DNA of 64,000 bases from Ricordea florida. Lineage: Eukaryota; Cnidaria; Anthozoa; Corallimorpharia; Ricordeidae. Below the pieces are notes generated by a model. The model was not told the origin of the DNA. It did no database searches and saw only the letters and a list, made by a program, of their open reading frames with translations. The position numbers were made by a program, and so were the translations under genes. Of the stretch, positions 32,781-46,640 are shown one piece after another. Each line of letters begins with the position of its first letter. The first letter of the stretch is position 1. The DNA lies in assembly GCA_949710005.1 (NCBI GenBank), contig OX453286.1, positions 13,491,742-13,555,741 on the forward strand, given 5' to 3'.

Positions 32781-35700
32781 TACTTGATTAGCAGCTATAT
32801 GCTTAACTAATTAGCCTGTGTATCTACCGGAGTGGCTTATGGATGTACCTGATTAACTAATAATATATTCCACTAGCATATTTACCTGATAAGCCCGTAT
32901 ATTTCCTAATTAGTTTACCTGTTTATGTAATAAGCCCATATATATGCCTAATTAGCCTATATTTTTATCTTATTGCCTAATAGTTTTGCCTAGTAAGCCT
33001 ATGTTTTTACTTGATTAGCAGCTATGCCTTAATGATTAGCCTCTGTATCTACCGGACTGGCTTAAGGATGTACCTGATTGGCCTATGATATATTCGATTA
33101 AGCTATTTATCTGATTAGCCTCTATAATTTCCTCATTAGTTTATATATTTACCTCATTATCCTATGTGTTTGCCTAATTAGCCTATTTAGCTACGGGATT
33201 GGCCCATCTATATAGCTAATTAGCCTAACTATTTACCTGTTTGGTTTATAAATTTCATTAATTGGTCTTTTTATCTAATTAGCCTTTTTTGCCTAATTAC
33301 TTATCTTTTTACCTTATTGTCTAATAGTCTTACCTAGTTAGCCTATGTGTCTACCTAACTAGTAGGTATGCTTACCTGATTAGCCTATGTATCACCCGGA
33401 TGGCTTATGGATGTACCTGATTGACTTATGATACATTCGATTAGGCTGTTTACCTTATTAGCCCGTATATATTCGTCTAATTAGTTTATCTGTTTATCTA
33501 TTAAGCCTATATATATATATATGCCTAATTAGCCTATCTTTTTATATAAATTTACCTTTTAGCCTATGTATTTACTTGATTAGAAGCTACGCCTTACTGA
33601 TTAGCCTATGTATCTACCGGACTGGCTTAAGGATGCACCTGGTAGGCCTATGATATATTTCATTAGCCTATTTACCTGATTAGCCCATATATTTTGCTAA
33701 TTATTTTATCCATTTATTTAATAAGCCTCTGTATTTTCTTTATTAGCCTATCTAGTCACCTGATTGGCCCATTTATATACCTAATTAACCTAACTATTAA
33801 CCTGATAAGCTTATTAATTTTTCCTAATATCTCTTTTTTTATCAAGTTAACCTATGTATTTTCCTTGTAAACTTATCGTTTTACTTGACTTGTTGACTGG
33901 TCTAGATAGTTAGCCTATGTTTTAACTTAATTAGCAGCTATCCTTAACTGATTATCCTATGTATCTACCGGACTGGCTAATGGATGTACCTGATTGACCT
34001 ATGATATATTCGATTACCCTATTTAGCTGATTAGCGCATATATTTTCCTAATTAGTTTATCTGTTTATCTAAGTAGACTATGTATATGCCTTTTACCTTG
34101 TCGCCTAATAGATTTACCTAGGTAGCCTATGCGTTGACTTAATTAGCAGCTGCGCCTTACTGTTAGCCTATGTATCTACCGGACTTGCTTCAAGATGTAC
34201 CTAATAGGCCTATAATATATTCGATCAGTGTATTTACCTGAGTAGCAAATATCTTTTTCTAATTAGTTTATCTATTTATCTAAATTAGCTTCTCTACTCT
34301 CCTAATTAGGCTACCTATTTACCTGTTTATGCCGTCTATATAGCTAAATAGCCTAACCATTGAACTGATTAACTTATATATTTTCCTAATTATTCTCTTG
34401 ATTTATCTAGATTGCTTATGTGTTTACTTGATTAGCGCATATATTTCCTAATTAGTTTATCTATTTATCTAATTAGCCTATATATTTTCTTAAGAAACTA
34501 GGTTTGTCCTTTATTGAATGATAGTTTTACCTTCTTAGCCTATGTACCTACTAGATTAGCAGCTATGCTAAACTGATTAGCCTATGTATCTACCGGACTG
34601 GCTTATGGTTGTACCTGATTGACCTATAATATATTCAAGTAGCCTATTTACCTGATTAGCCCATATATTTTCTTAATTAGTTTACCTATTTATCTAATTA
34701 GCCTATATATTTGCCTAATTAGCCTATCTCTTTACCATATTGCCTAAAGGTTTTACCTAGTTAGCCTTTTACTTGATAAGCAGCTATTCTTACCTGTTTA
34801 GCCTATGCATATACCAGGTTGACTTATGGATGTACCTGATTGGCCTATGATATATTCGATTATCCTATCTAGGTTATTAGCCCATATATTTTCCTAATTA
34901 GTTTATCTGTTTATCTTAGTAGCCTATATATATATATGCTAATTAGCCTATCTTTTTACGTTATCGCCTAATAAATTTATCTAGTTAGCCTATGGGTTGA
35001 CTTGATTAGCAGCTACGCTTTACTGATTAGCCTATGTATCCACTGGACTGCCTTCAGGATGTACCTGATAAGCCCATAATATATTCGATCAGCTTATTTA
35101 CCTGATTAGCAAATATATTTTTCTAATTAGTTTCTCTATTTATCTAATTAGCCTTTGTTTTTGCCTAATTAATCTATGTTTTTACCTGTTTAGCCTATCT
35201 GTACACCTAATTAGCATAACTATTTACCTGATTCTTAATTGATCTCTTAATTTTTTTAATTAGGCTATGTGTTTACTTGATTAGAAGCTAGGCTTATTTG
35301 ATTAGCCTATGTATCTACCGGACTGGCTAAAGGATGTACCTGATAGGCCTACGTTATATTCAATTAACCTTATTATTTTATAAGCCCATATATTTTTCTC
35401 ATTAGTTTATATATATATATCTAATTAATCTATTTATTTGCCTAATTAGCCTATCTGTTTACCTGATTAGCCCATCTGTATACCTAATTACCCATATACA
35501 TTCCTAATTAGTTTATCTGTTTATCTAATTAGCCTATATATTTGCTTAAGAACCTACCTTTTTCCCCTACTGCCTGATAGTTTTACCTGGTTAGACTATG
35601 TGTCTACTTAATTTGCAGCTACGCCTTACTGATTACCCTATGTATCTACCGGACTGGCTTAAGGATGTGCCTGATAGGCCTATCAAATATTCAATTAGCA

Positions 35701-36495
35701 TAATTATTTGATAAGCCCATATATGTTTCTAAGTAGTTCATTGATTTATCTAATTAGCCTATGTATTCGCCTTATTAGCCTTTCTAGTTAGCTGATTGGC
35801 TTATATGTTTCCTTAATTAGTCTCTTTATCTATCTAATTATACTTGGTATTTGCCTTATATGCCCTTTTTACCTGACTTCTGGACTGGTTTATTCTAGTT
35901 GGTTTTCACTTAATTAGCAGCTATGCTTAACTCATTATGCTATGTATCTACCGGACTGTCTTATGGATGTACCTGATTTTCCTATGATATATTCTATTAG
36001 CCTATTTACCTGATTAGCCCATATGTTTTCTTAATTAGTTTATCTGTTTATCTAATTAGCCTATATATTTGCCTATGAACCTACCTTTTCCCTTATTTCT
36101 TGATAGTTTTACCTAGTTTAGCCTACGTGTCTACTTGGTTAGCAGCTATGCTTAACTGATTAGCCTATCTATCTAGTGGACTGGCTTATAGATTTACCTG
36201 ATTGGTATATGATATATTCGATTAACGTATTTACCTGATAACTAAATATATTTGTCTAATTAGTTTATGTATTTATCTAATTAGCCTATGTATTTGTCTA
36301 ACTTGCCTATCTTTTTGCCTTATTGCCTGATAGTTTTACCTAGTTAGCCTATAGGTTGACTTGATTAGAAGCTAGGCTTACTCGATTAGCCTATGCATAT
36401 ACCGGACTGGCTAAAGGATGTACCTGATAGGCCTATGATATATTTAATTAGCCTAAGTATTCTACTAGTCCATATATTTTTCTAATTAGTTTATC
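32781..36495. repeat. Satellite A, copy 2, first blocks
   Basis: Position 32,781 aligns with position 1 of the window. At 35,269-35,277 it contains the unoccupied 9-bp site used by the MULE in copy 1. Includes one (TA)n-bearing higher-order unit after 35,400. No gene. Confidence 0.9.
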
Positions 36496-36501
36496 TATAT
36501 A

Positions 36502-38498
36502 ATGATAATAATAATAAAAATAATAATAGACTTGTATAGCGCTAGAACTATACAAAAATATTCAAAAGCGCTTTACATTAAGTTAAAATCAATAAATAAA
36601 TAGAAAGCACTAAACTTTAAAACTATTTCAACAACTATGCTAAACTTTAAAACTATTCCAACAAAGCAAAAGCTTTCTTAAAAAGAAATGTTTTCAGTTG
36701 CTTTTTAAAAGTGGCGAGGCTGCTACTTGTTCTTATAGTTAATGGCAGCGAGTTCCATAAAACAGGTGCAGCATGAGCAAAGGCCCGATCCCCAAGTTTA
36801 GAGCAGTTGACTTTTGGAACGACCAGAAGAGATTTTGCAGACGAACGAAGAGCGTAATTAACAGCTGGTTTCAGGGATAAAAGATCTTTTATGTAGGAAG
36901 GACTTTGGTTGTGTAGTGCCTTGTAAACAAGAAGAAGCAATTTAAACTGAACTCTAAACGATACTGGAAGCCAATGCAAGTCGATAAGAGCGGGTGTGAT
37001 ATGATCAAATTTCGCAATCCGAAAAATCACTCTAGCCGCGGCATTCTGAACTTTCTGTAAACGATCAAGCTGGTATTTAGGTAGATCAAATAGAAGAGCA
37101 TTGCAGTAATCAAGGTGCGAAGATACAAAGGCGTGGATCAGTGTCTTTGTGGATTGCGCGGTAAGGAATTTTCTGATCTGTCTTATGTTGTATAGTCCAC
37201 GAAAAGCCTTGCTACAAATCTTGCCAATGTGAACATTCATTCGCATATGAGCATCGAACCAGGCCCCAAGGTTCCGGACGCTTTCTAACGGTTAAATGAC
37301 AGTGTCGCTAATGATAATAGAATCAATAAATGTTTTTTCAAGTTGTTGACGGGTACCAATAATTAGAAATTCAGTTTTCGCGTCATTGATCATTAGACGA
37401 TTACCAATAAACCAAGAGCGGACATCAGCGATGCACTTTTTAATGACAGAGACAGCGTTAAATTCCGAATGGACAGAACAAGGTCGGAAGGAAAGGTAAA
37501 TCTGGGTGTCGTCAGCATAGCCATGGACGGAAGGGAGGTGCTGTGAAATAATGTTAAAGAGACGGGAGACGTAAAGAGTAAATAAAATAGGGGCCATGCA
37601 ACTGCCCTGGGGGACTCCACAGTTCAGATCGAAGTCGTCAGAAGTCTTATCACCGACAAGTATACGTTGTTTGCGACCAGACAGAAATGAGTCGAACCAA
37701 TTTAAAGCAGTTCCGACGACTCCAAAATCCTGTTGTAAGCTATTGAGAAGAATGCAATGTTCAATGGTATCAAAAGCAGCACTTAGGTCCAAAAGTACGA
37801 GAAGTGTCACTTGCTTATTATCCATACTCATTAAGATTTCGTTTTGAACCTTCAATAGAGCAGTCTCTGTCGAGTGATACTTACGGAAGCCGGACTGGAA
37901 TTTCGGAAGAGGGGCATTTTTCTCACAGTGGACGAGAAGTTGTTGAAGTGCGGCCTTTTCCACCACCTTGGAAATGAATGGAAGATTACTGACTGGGTTG
38001 AAATTTTTGTAGACCAAATCAAGTCCAGGTTTTTTCAATAGAGGGATGACATCAGCGGTTCTCCAATTTTCTGGAACGGAACCACTGGCAAGAGAGAGAT
38101 TAACCATCTCAGTGATAGATGGCGCTAATACATCAAGACAGGACTTCACTAGCCATGTAGGAAGAGGATCCAACCGACAATAGGCATTAGAAGATTCTCG
38201 AACAATCTTACACACTTCTCCTATGGATAACGAAGAAAAATTCTCCAGATTCTCCTTCGGAGTGACAGGAACAAGTCAAGGCACTTGAACTTGAAACTTG
38301 TCAAGATTTGCCTTTATGGTTTCAATTTTTTTGAGTAAAAAAGGTGCCAAATTCGTTTGCAAGTTTAGTGGAAGAGCCATCTCAAGTGGTTCCCTGGACA
38401 AAGAATTAACCACACGAAATAGCTGACGAGAGTCACCCGCACACTGATCAATTAGGTTAGAGTAATAACTCACACGTGCAGATTTAAGAGATGCAGAG
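36502..38498 (-). mobile_element. 5'-truncated L2/CR1-like retrotransposon
   Basis: 1,997-bp insertion flanked by TATATA at 36,496-36,501 and 38,499-38,504, replacing the normal satellite phrase TTATCTATATATCTAATTTG. On the minus strand it ends in a (TTA)n-type tail preceded by TATAGCGCTATACAAG-like sequence (shown as CTTGTATAGCGCTAG on plus). It lacks the 5' endonuclease region. A single reading frame runs almost through it. Confidence 0.85.
36653..38473 (-). pseudogene. L2/CR1-like reverse transcriptase with two nonsense codons
   Basis: One frame on the minus strand from 38,473 to the stop before 36,653, interrupted only by TGA at 38,278-38,276 and TAA at 37,294-37,292. It starts inside the linker before the reverse transcriptase (LIDQCAGDSRQLFRVVNSLS). 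It then has WRTADVIPLLKKPG, FQSGFRKYHSTETALLKVQN, LVLLDLSAAFDTIEHCILL (first catalytic Asp), CGVPQGSCMAPILFTLYVS and HGYADDTQIYLSF (catalytic YADD), and the C-terminal SHLDYCNALLFDLP and LHWLPVSFRVQFKLLLLVYK block typical of this group. With no frameshift and only two stops, it is a fairly young copy. It is a different subfamily from the one at 13,293. Confidence 0.9.
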
Positions 38499-38504
38499 TA
38501 TATA

Positions 38505-41500
38505 TCTAATTTGCCTAATTAGCATACACTTTTATCTGATACACTTTTTCTGCATACACGTTTTTCTAATTAGTATATATATATATATCTAATTAGTCTA
38601 TTTATTTGCCTAATTAGCCTATCTGTTTACCTAATTAGCCCATCTGTATACCTAATTACCCATATACTTTCCTAATTAGTTTATCTATTTATCTAATTAG
38701 CCTATATATTTGCTTAAGAACCTACCTTTTTCCCCTACTGCCTGATAGTTTTACCTGGTTAGACTATGTGTCTACTTAACTTGCAGCTACGCCTTACTGA
38801 TTACCCTACGTATCTACTGGACTGGCTTAAAGGTGTGCCTGATAAAGGTGTGCCTGAATTAGCCTAATTATTTTATTAGCCCATATATTTTTAAAGTAGT
38901 TTATTTATTTATCTAATTAGCCTATGTATTCGCCTTATTAGCCTTTCTAGTTAGCTGACTGGCTTATATGTTTCCTTAATTAGTCTCTTTATCTATCTAA
39001 TTATACTTGGTATTTGCCTTCTATGCCCTTTGTTACCTGACTTCTGGACTGGTTTATCTAGTTGGGTTTCACTTAATTGGCAGCTATACTTAACTCATTA
39101 GGCTATGTGTCTAGCGGATTGGCTTATGGATGTACCTGATTTTCCTATGATATATTCTATTAGCCTATTTACCTGATTAGCCCATATGTTTTCTTAATTA
39201 GTTTATCTATTTATCTAATTAGCCTATATATTTGCCTATGAACCTACCTTTTCCCTTATTTCTTGATAGTTTTACCTAGTTTAGCCTACGTGTCTACTTG
39301 GTTAGCAGCTATGCTTAACTGATTAGCCTATCTATCTAGTGGACTGGCTTATAGATGTACCTGATTGGCATATGATATATTCGATTAACGTATTTACCTG
39401 ATAACTTAATATATTTTCCTAATTAGTTCATCTATTTATCTAATTAGTCTATGTATTTGTCTAACTTGCCTATCTTTTTGCCTTATTGCTTGATACTTTT
39501 ACCTAGTTAGCCTATGTGTTGACTTGATTAGCAGCTACGCTTACATGATTAGCCTATGCATATACCGGACTGGCTAAAGGGTGTACATGATAGGCCTATG
39601 ATATATTTAATTAGCCAAAATATTCTACTAGCCCATATATTTTTCTAATTAGTTTATCTATATATCTAATTTGCCTAATTAGCATACACTTTTATCTGAT
39701 ACACGTTTTCTGCATACACGTTTTTCTAATTAACTTATATATATATATATCTAATTAGTCACTTTATTTGCCTAATTAGCCTATCTGTTTACCTGATTAG
39801 CCCATCTGTAGACCTATTTACCCATATACTTTCGTAATTAGTTTATCTATTTATCTAATTAGCCTATATATTTGCTTAAGAACCTACCTTTTTCCCCTAC
39901 TGCCTGATAGTTTTACCTGGTTAGACTATGTGTCTACTTAATTTGCAGCTACGCCCTAGTTATTACCCTATGTATCTACCGGACTGGCTTCAGGATGTAC
40001 CTGACAGGCCACAATATATTGGATCAGCTTATTTACCTGATTGGCAAATATATTTTTCTCATTAGTTTCTCTACTTATCTAATTAGCCTTTGTTTATGCC
40101 TAATTAATCTATCTTTTTACCTGATTAGCCTATCTGTATATCTAATTAGCATAACTATTTACCTGAGCCCTAATTAATCTCTTAGTTTATTTAACTGGCC
40201 TATGTGTTTACTTGATTAGCAGCTAGGCTTATTTGATTAGCCTATGCACATACCGGACTGGCTAAAGGATGTACCTGATAGGCCTATGATATATTTAATT
40301 AGCCTAAATATTCTACTAGCCCATATATTTTTCTAATTAGTTTATCTATATATCTAATTTGCCAAATTAGCATACATTTTTATCTGATTGGCTCATGTAT
40401 ATACCGAATAAGCCAAACTATTTGTCTGATTGGCTCATATCTTCCTCTAATTAGTTTCTGTATTTGTCTAATTAGCCTATCTATTTGCCTAATTCGCCCC
40501 TCTTTTTACCTGACTTTTTGATGGGTTTATCTAGTTAGGCTATGTGTTTACTTGATATTTTTTAATCAGTTTATCTATTTATCTCATTTGCCTCTGTACA
40601 TTCCTTATAAGCCTATCTATTTAACTGATTGGCCCATCTATCTACCTAATTAGCCTAACTATTAACCTAACTAACTTATATATTTCCCTAATTAGTCTGT
40701 TTATTTATGTAATTTGCCTATGTAGTTGCCTTAGCCTATCTTCTTACCTGACTTCTTGACTGGTTTAGATAGTTGGCCTATGTTTTTTACTTGATTTAAA
40801 GCTATGCTTAACTGATTAACTTATGTGTATATTGGACTGGCTTATGGAGATACCTAATTGACCTATGATAAATTCGATTAGCCTCTTTGCCTGATTAGCC
40901 CATATATTTTTTCTAGTTGGCGTATCTATTTATCTAATGAGCCTATATATTTGCCCAATTAGACTATCTTTTTAAGTTATTGCGTGATAGTATTACCTAG
41001 TTATCCTATGTGTCTAGTGGATTAGCAGCGTACTTATACGTATAGCCCATGTATCTACCGGACTGGCTAATGGATGTACCTGATTAACCTATGATATATT
41101 CGATTACCCTATTTACCTTATAAGCCCATATATTTTAGTAATTAGTTTCCCTATTTATCTAATTAGCCTATATATTTTCCTAATTAGCCTATCTTTTTAC
41201 CTTATCGCCTAATAAATTTAGCTAGTTAGCCTATGTGTTGACTTGATTAGCAGCTACGCTTTACTGATTAGCCTATGTATCTACTGGACTGGATTCAGGA
41301 TGTACTTGATAGGCCCACAATATATTCGATCCGCTTATTTACCTGATTTGCAAATATATTTTTCTAATTAGTTTCCCTATTTATCTAACTAGCCTTTGTT
41401 TTTGCCTATTTAATCTATCTTTTTACCTGATTAGCATATCTGTATACCTAATTAGCAGAACTATTTACCTGATCCTTAATTGATCTCTTAATTTATTTAA

Positions 41501-41643
41501 TTAGCCTATGGGTTTACTTGATTAGCAGCTAGGCTTATTTTATTAGCCTATGTATCTACCAGACTGGCTAAAGGATGTACCTGATAGGCCTATGATATAT
41601 TCAATTAGCCTTATTATTTTATTAGCCCATATCTTTTTCTAAT

Positions 41644-41688
<45 letters not shown>

Positions 41689-44671
41689 GTCTATTTATTT
41701 GCCTAATTACCCTATCTGTTTACCTGATTAGCCCATCTGTATACCTAATTACCCATATACTTTCCTAATTAGTTTATCTATTTATCCAATTAGCCTATCT
41801 ATTTGCTTAAGAAGCTACCTTTTTCCCCTACTGCCTGATAGTTTTACCTGGTTAGACTATGTGTCTACTTAACTTTCGGCTACGCCTTAGTGATTACCCT
41901 ATGTATCTACCGGACTGGCTTAAGCATGTACCTGCTGGGCCTATCATATATTCAATTAGCCTGATTATTTTATTAGCCCATATATTTTTCTAAGTACTTT
42001 ATTTATTTACCTAATTAGCCTATGTATTCGCCTAATAAGCCTTTCTAATTACCTGATTGGCTTATATGTTTCGTTAATTAGTCTCTCTATCTATCTAATT
42101 ATACTTGGTATTTGCCTTATATGCCATTTTTTACCTGACTTCTGGACTGGTTTATCTAGTTGGTTTTCACTTAATTAGCAGCTATGCTTAACTCATTAGG
42201 CTATGTATATACCGGACTGGCTTATGGATGTACCTGAGTTTCCTATGATATATTCTATTAGCCTATTTACCTGATTAGCCCATATGTTTTCTTAATTGGT
42301 TTATCTATTTATCTAATTAGCCTATATATTTGCCTATGAACCTACCTTTTCCCTTATTTCTTGATAGTTTTACCTAGTTTAGCCTACTTGTCTACTTGGT
42401 TAGCAGCTATGCTTAACTGATTAGTCTCTCTATCTAGTGGACTTGCTTAAAGATGTACATGATTGGCATATGATATATTCGATTAATGCATTTCCCAGAT
42501 AAGTCAATATATTTTTCTAATTAGTTTATCTATTTACCTAATTAGCCTACGTATTTGTCTAATTTGCCTATCTTTTTGTCTTATTGCCTGATAGTTTTAC
42601 ATAGTTAGCCTATGTGTTGACTTGATTAGAAGCTAGGCTTACTTGATTAGCCTATGCATATACCGGACTGGCTCAAGGATGTACCTGATAGGCCTATGAT
42701 ATATTTAATTAGCCTAAATATTCTACTAGCCCATATATTTTTCTAATTAGTTTATCTATATATCTAATTTGCCTAATTAGCATACACTTTTATTTGATTG
42801 GCCCATGTATATACCTAATAAGCCCAACTATTTGCCTGATTGGCTTATATCTTACTCTAATTAGTTTCTGTATTTATCTAATTAGCCTATCTATTTGCCT
42901 AATTAGCCTCTCTTTTTACTTGACTTTTTGATGGGTTTAGCTAGTTATTCTATGTGTTTACTTGATATTTTTTAATCAGTTTATCTATTCATATCATTTT
43001 CCTCTGTACATTCCTTATAAGTCTATCTATTTACCATATTGGCCCATCTATCTACCTAATTAGCCTAACTATTAACCTAACTAACTTATATATTTCCCTA
43101 ATTAGTCTGTTTATTTATGTAATTTGCCTATGTATTTGCCTTAGCCTATCTTTTTACCTGACTTCTTGACTGGTTTAGATAGTTGGCCTATGTTTTTACT
43201 TGATTAGAAGCTATGCTTAACTGATTATCTTATGTTTCTACCGGACTGGCTTATGGATATACCTAATTGACCTATGATAAATTCGATTAGACTACTTACC
43301 TGATTAGCCCATATCTTTTTCTAGTTGGCGTATCTATTTATCTAATGAGCCTATATATTTGCCCAATCAGACTTAATTTTTAAGTTATTGCGTGATAATA
43401 TTACCTTGTTAGCCTATGTGACTAGTTGATTAGCAGCATACGTACCTGTGTAGCCCATGTATCTACCGGACTGGCTTATTTATGTACCTGATTGACCTAT
43501 GATATATTCCATTAGCTTATTAACCTGATTAGCCTGTATTTTCTTAATTAGCCTATCTATTCACCTGATTGGCCTCTCTATATACCTAATTAGCCTAGGT
43601 GTTAACCTGATTAGCTTAGCAATTTTTTCCTAATTGGTCTCCATATTTATCTAATTAGCCTATTTATTTTTACTTGATTTCATGACTGGTCTAGATAGGA
43701 GGCCTATGTTATAACTTAATTAGCAGCTATCCTTAAGTGATTAACCTATGTATGTACCGGACTGGCTAATGGTGTACCATATTGACCTATGATATATTCG
43801 ATTACCCTATTTACCTGATTAGCCCATATATTTTCCTAATTACTTTACCTATTTATCTAATTAGCCTATATATTTGCCTAATTAGCCTATCTTTTTACCT
43901 TATTGCTTAAAGATTTTACCTAGTTAGCCTATGTGTCTACTTAATAAGCAGCTATGCTTACCTGTTTATCCTATGTATCTACCGGGTTGACTTATGGATG
44001 TACCTGATTGGCCTATGATATATTCGATTACCCTATCTAACTTATTAGCCCATATATTTTCCTAATTAATTACCTGTTTATCTATGTAACCTATATATAT
44101 GCTAATTAGCCTTATAAGCTTATAGAAATCCCTAATTAATTTCTTCACTTATTTTATTAGCCTTTGTGTTTACTTGATTAGCCGCTATGCTTTACTGATT
44201 AGCCTATGTATCTATCGGACTCATTTCAGCATGTACCTAATAGGATTATGATATATTCGATTAGCCCATTTACCTGATTAGCCCATACTTTTTAAATTAT
44301 TTTATTTTTATACCTAATTAGCCTCTCTATTAGCCGAATTAGCCTATATAGTAACCCGATAGCTTTATATTTAATTTATTAGTTTTTTTGTTTATCTAAT
44401 TAGCCTATTAATTTGCTTTATTAGCCTGTCTTTTTACCTGACTTCTTGACTGGCTTATATAGTTGGGCTATGTTCTTACTTCATTAGCAGCTATGCTTTA
44501 CTGATGTATCTATGTATCTACCGGACTGGCTCTTGGATGTACCTGATTGGCCTATAATAAATTCGATTAGCCTATCTTTTTACCTTATTGCCTAATAGCT
44601 TTACCTAGTTAGCTTATGTGTCTACTTGGTTAGCAGCTATGCCTAACTGATTAGCGTATGTATCTACCGGA
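38505..44671. repeat. Satellite A, copy 2, main block
   Basis: Continuous satellite phrases with several (TA)n tracts (for example about 41,650-41,690) and repeated TACCGGACTGGCTAAAGG anchors. It corresponds to the copy 1 blocks on either side of the chimeric retroelement. No gene is seen in 6.2 kb. Confidence 0.9.
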
Positions 44672-44674
44672 TAT

Positions 44675-45300
44675 ATTCGATTAGACTATTTACCTGATAA
44701 GCCCATACATATTCCTAATTAGTTTATCTATTTATCTATTTTGCCTATATTTTTTATAATTAGAGTATGCTTTGACCTGATTGCGCCGATCTATATACCT
44801 AATTAGCCTAACTATTTAGCTGATTAGCTTATATATTTCCCTAATTAGTTTCTTTATCTATTTAGCTTATGTATTTGCCTAATTAGCCTATCTTTTTACC
44901 TGACTTCTTGGTGGTTCTACCTAGTTAGCCTATGTGTCTATTTGATTAGCAGCTATGCTTACCTGAATAGGCTATGTATTACCTTAATTGCTTATGGATG
45001 TACCTGATTGGCCCTTGATATATTTGATAAGCCTATCTAGTTACCTTATTGGCCTATATATTTACCCAATTAGTTTATAAGTATTTGCCTGATAAGTCTC
45101 TCTATTTCCCTTGTTGCCTGATAGATTTACCTGACTGTCCGATGATGGCACTGATTGGCAGATGTGTTTACCTTATTTGCCTATTTATTCACAGTATTAG
45201 CCTATCCGCTCACAAGTACTCTGAAATCTGCATCATTGGTCTATGTATTTGATTGATTAGCCTCGCTATTTTCCTGATTAGGAGGTAGGGGTTAGTTGGT
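44675..45300. repeat. Satellite A, copy 2, block before the low-copy segment
   Basis: Aligns with 24,052-24,700. The preceding TAT at 44,672-44,674 is the unoccupied target of the 7.1-kb insertion in copy 1. Confidence 0.88.
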
Positions 45301-46640
45301 TAGCCCATGGATATACTCGACTAACCTAGATTTGTGTTAAGTTACCTATGTTGAGTTATTGCGTGAAACAAAGAAAATTTACTTAGTGTGTAAAAGGAAG
45401 TGAAGAGCATGTCACTACAAAATAATGGAAAAACACCTGATGAAATGAATTTGCGCGGAATGTGGAGATAGGAGAGTACCTTCATTAGTGGATAACCTGT
45501 GGATTATACTTTGAAAAATGATCTTATTTTGTTTAGACTCTATACACCTTTCGCGAGGGTTAGGCATACACGGATTGGATTTTTATTTATTGGTAAGTGT
45601 TGCTGATTTTGGAACAAGATGTAACAGATGATTGTTCCAGGATTTGGTAAATGTCCTAGAACCGGCAAATCCCTACTACTCGTGTTGATACACCCAGGCC
45701 TACCACTTTTAGTAAGAAAACATTTGGCTCCGAACTACGCAATAAGACCCTTGTTTTACTAAAACGTGAGATCTCCCATGCACTTAGATCTCTTCTTGAT
45801 GAGTTACTTTGCATTGAAGATACCAAAGCTATGCGCATTGGCAGGACCACTCCAAAGTGCAATCCCAATAGTGATGAGAGCCAACGTCGATGCCGCCCCC
45901 CCCCCCCCCTTGTCCTCTATCCTCTGCAAAAACGGCCGGACGCCCACATACCACTCAACCTGATGGCTTACCATTACCCACCTGACCATGTCTGCCGACC
46001 GTGGGCTCGGTCACACATGGATGACCCTAAGAATATCGGTGTTGAGTACGAGTCTTTTGATCAGAGCAGTGACCTTACAGTCCCACCAGTTCTAATTAAG
46101 GAGCATAGTCTCTAGCTCCTTCTATCATGATAACCCCATGGAACTGACACACCAGCATACAACCTGATGCTGTCTCCGTCGGCGACTTAGTAAGAGTAAA
46201 TTGAAAGTTTGTGAGAAATACCTCGACGTCAGCGTCGGTGAGGACCTTTATGTGAGCTTGGGAAGTTCACCACCTCTCAGTTTAGCAGGTCCCTATCTTC
46301 AAATGTTATCCAGTGGCCTCAACAGTTTCGGTTCAGCACCCGTAGGGTCCAATTCGTTCCTCCCTATGAAAACCTCACGGTTCCAACACCTGTGCATGAC
46401 TTTATACCTTCCCAGAGGATTCCATGTAATACTTGGAGCCTCTCCTCCTGACTTCAAGGGTCTATCTGATAAGCAACGTGGATCTGATGTTGTTGTTATT
46501 GTTGGCCAACTGGCACTTGCACGTGTCTTTTAGTGTTTACATTGAGACGGACAAAGCTCAGAGCAAAAGACTGCACCAGTTGTGTGTATCTCAGTTGCTT
46601 TTCCTGGTGTTGTTCTAGTTTAGGCTCAGTATGTTTCTAT
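45301..46640. other. Low-copy block of the large satellite unit, copy 2
   Basis: Paralogue of 24,701-25,708 and more complete: it keeps about 335 bp (around 46,240-46,565) missing from copy 1. Within this extra part one frame reads KVCEKYLDVSVGEDLYVSLG, then RFQHLCMTLYLPRGFHVILG and SDKQRGSDVVVIVGQLALAR, again looking like old coding sequence. A run of about 13 C begins at 45,897. No family is recognised. Confidence 0.6.
45662..45960 (+). pseudogene. Coding-like remnant, copy 2
   Basis: Same sequence and frame as 25,039-25,335 (TFSKKTFGSELRNKTLVLLK here), with the frame lost at the expanded C-run. Substitutions between the copies (R to S, E to K, N to D, Q to E) are conservative or polar. 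Function unknown. Confidence 0.35.
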
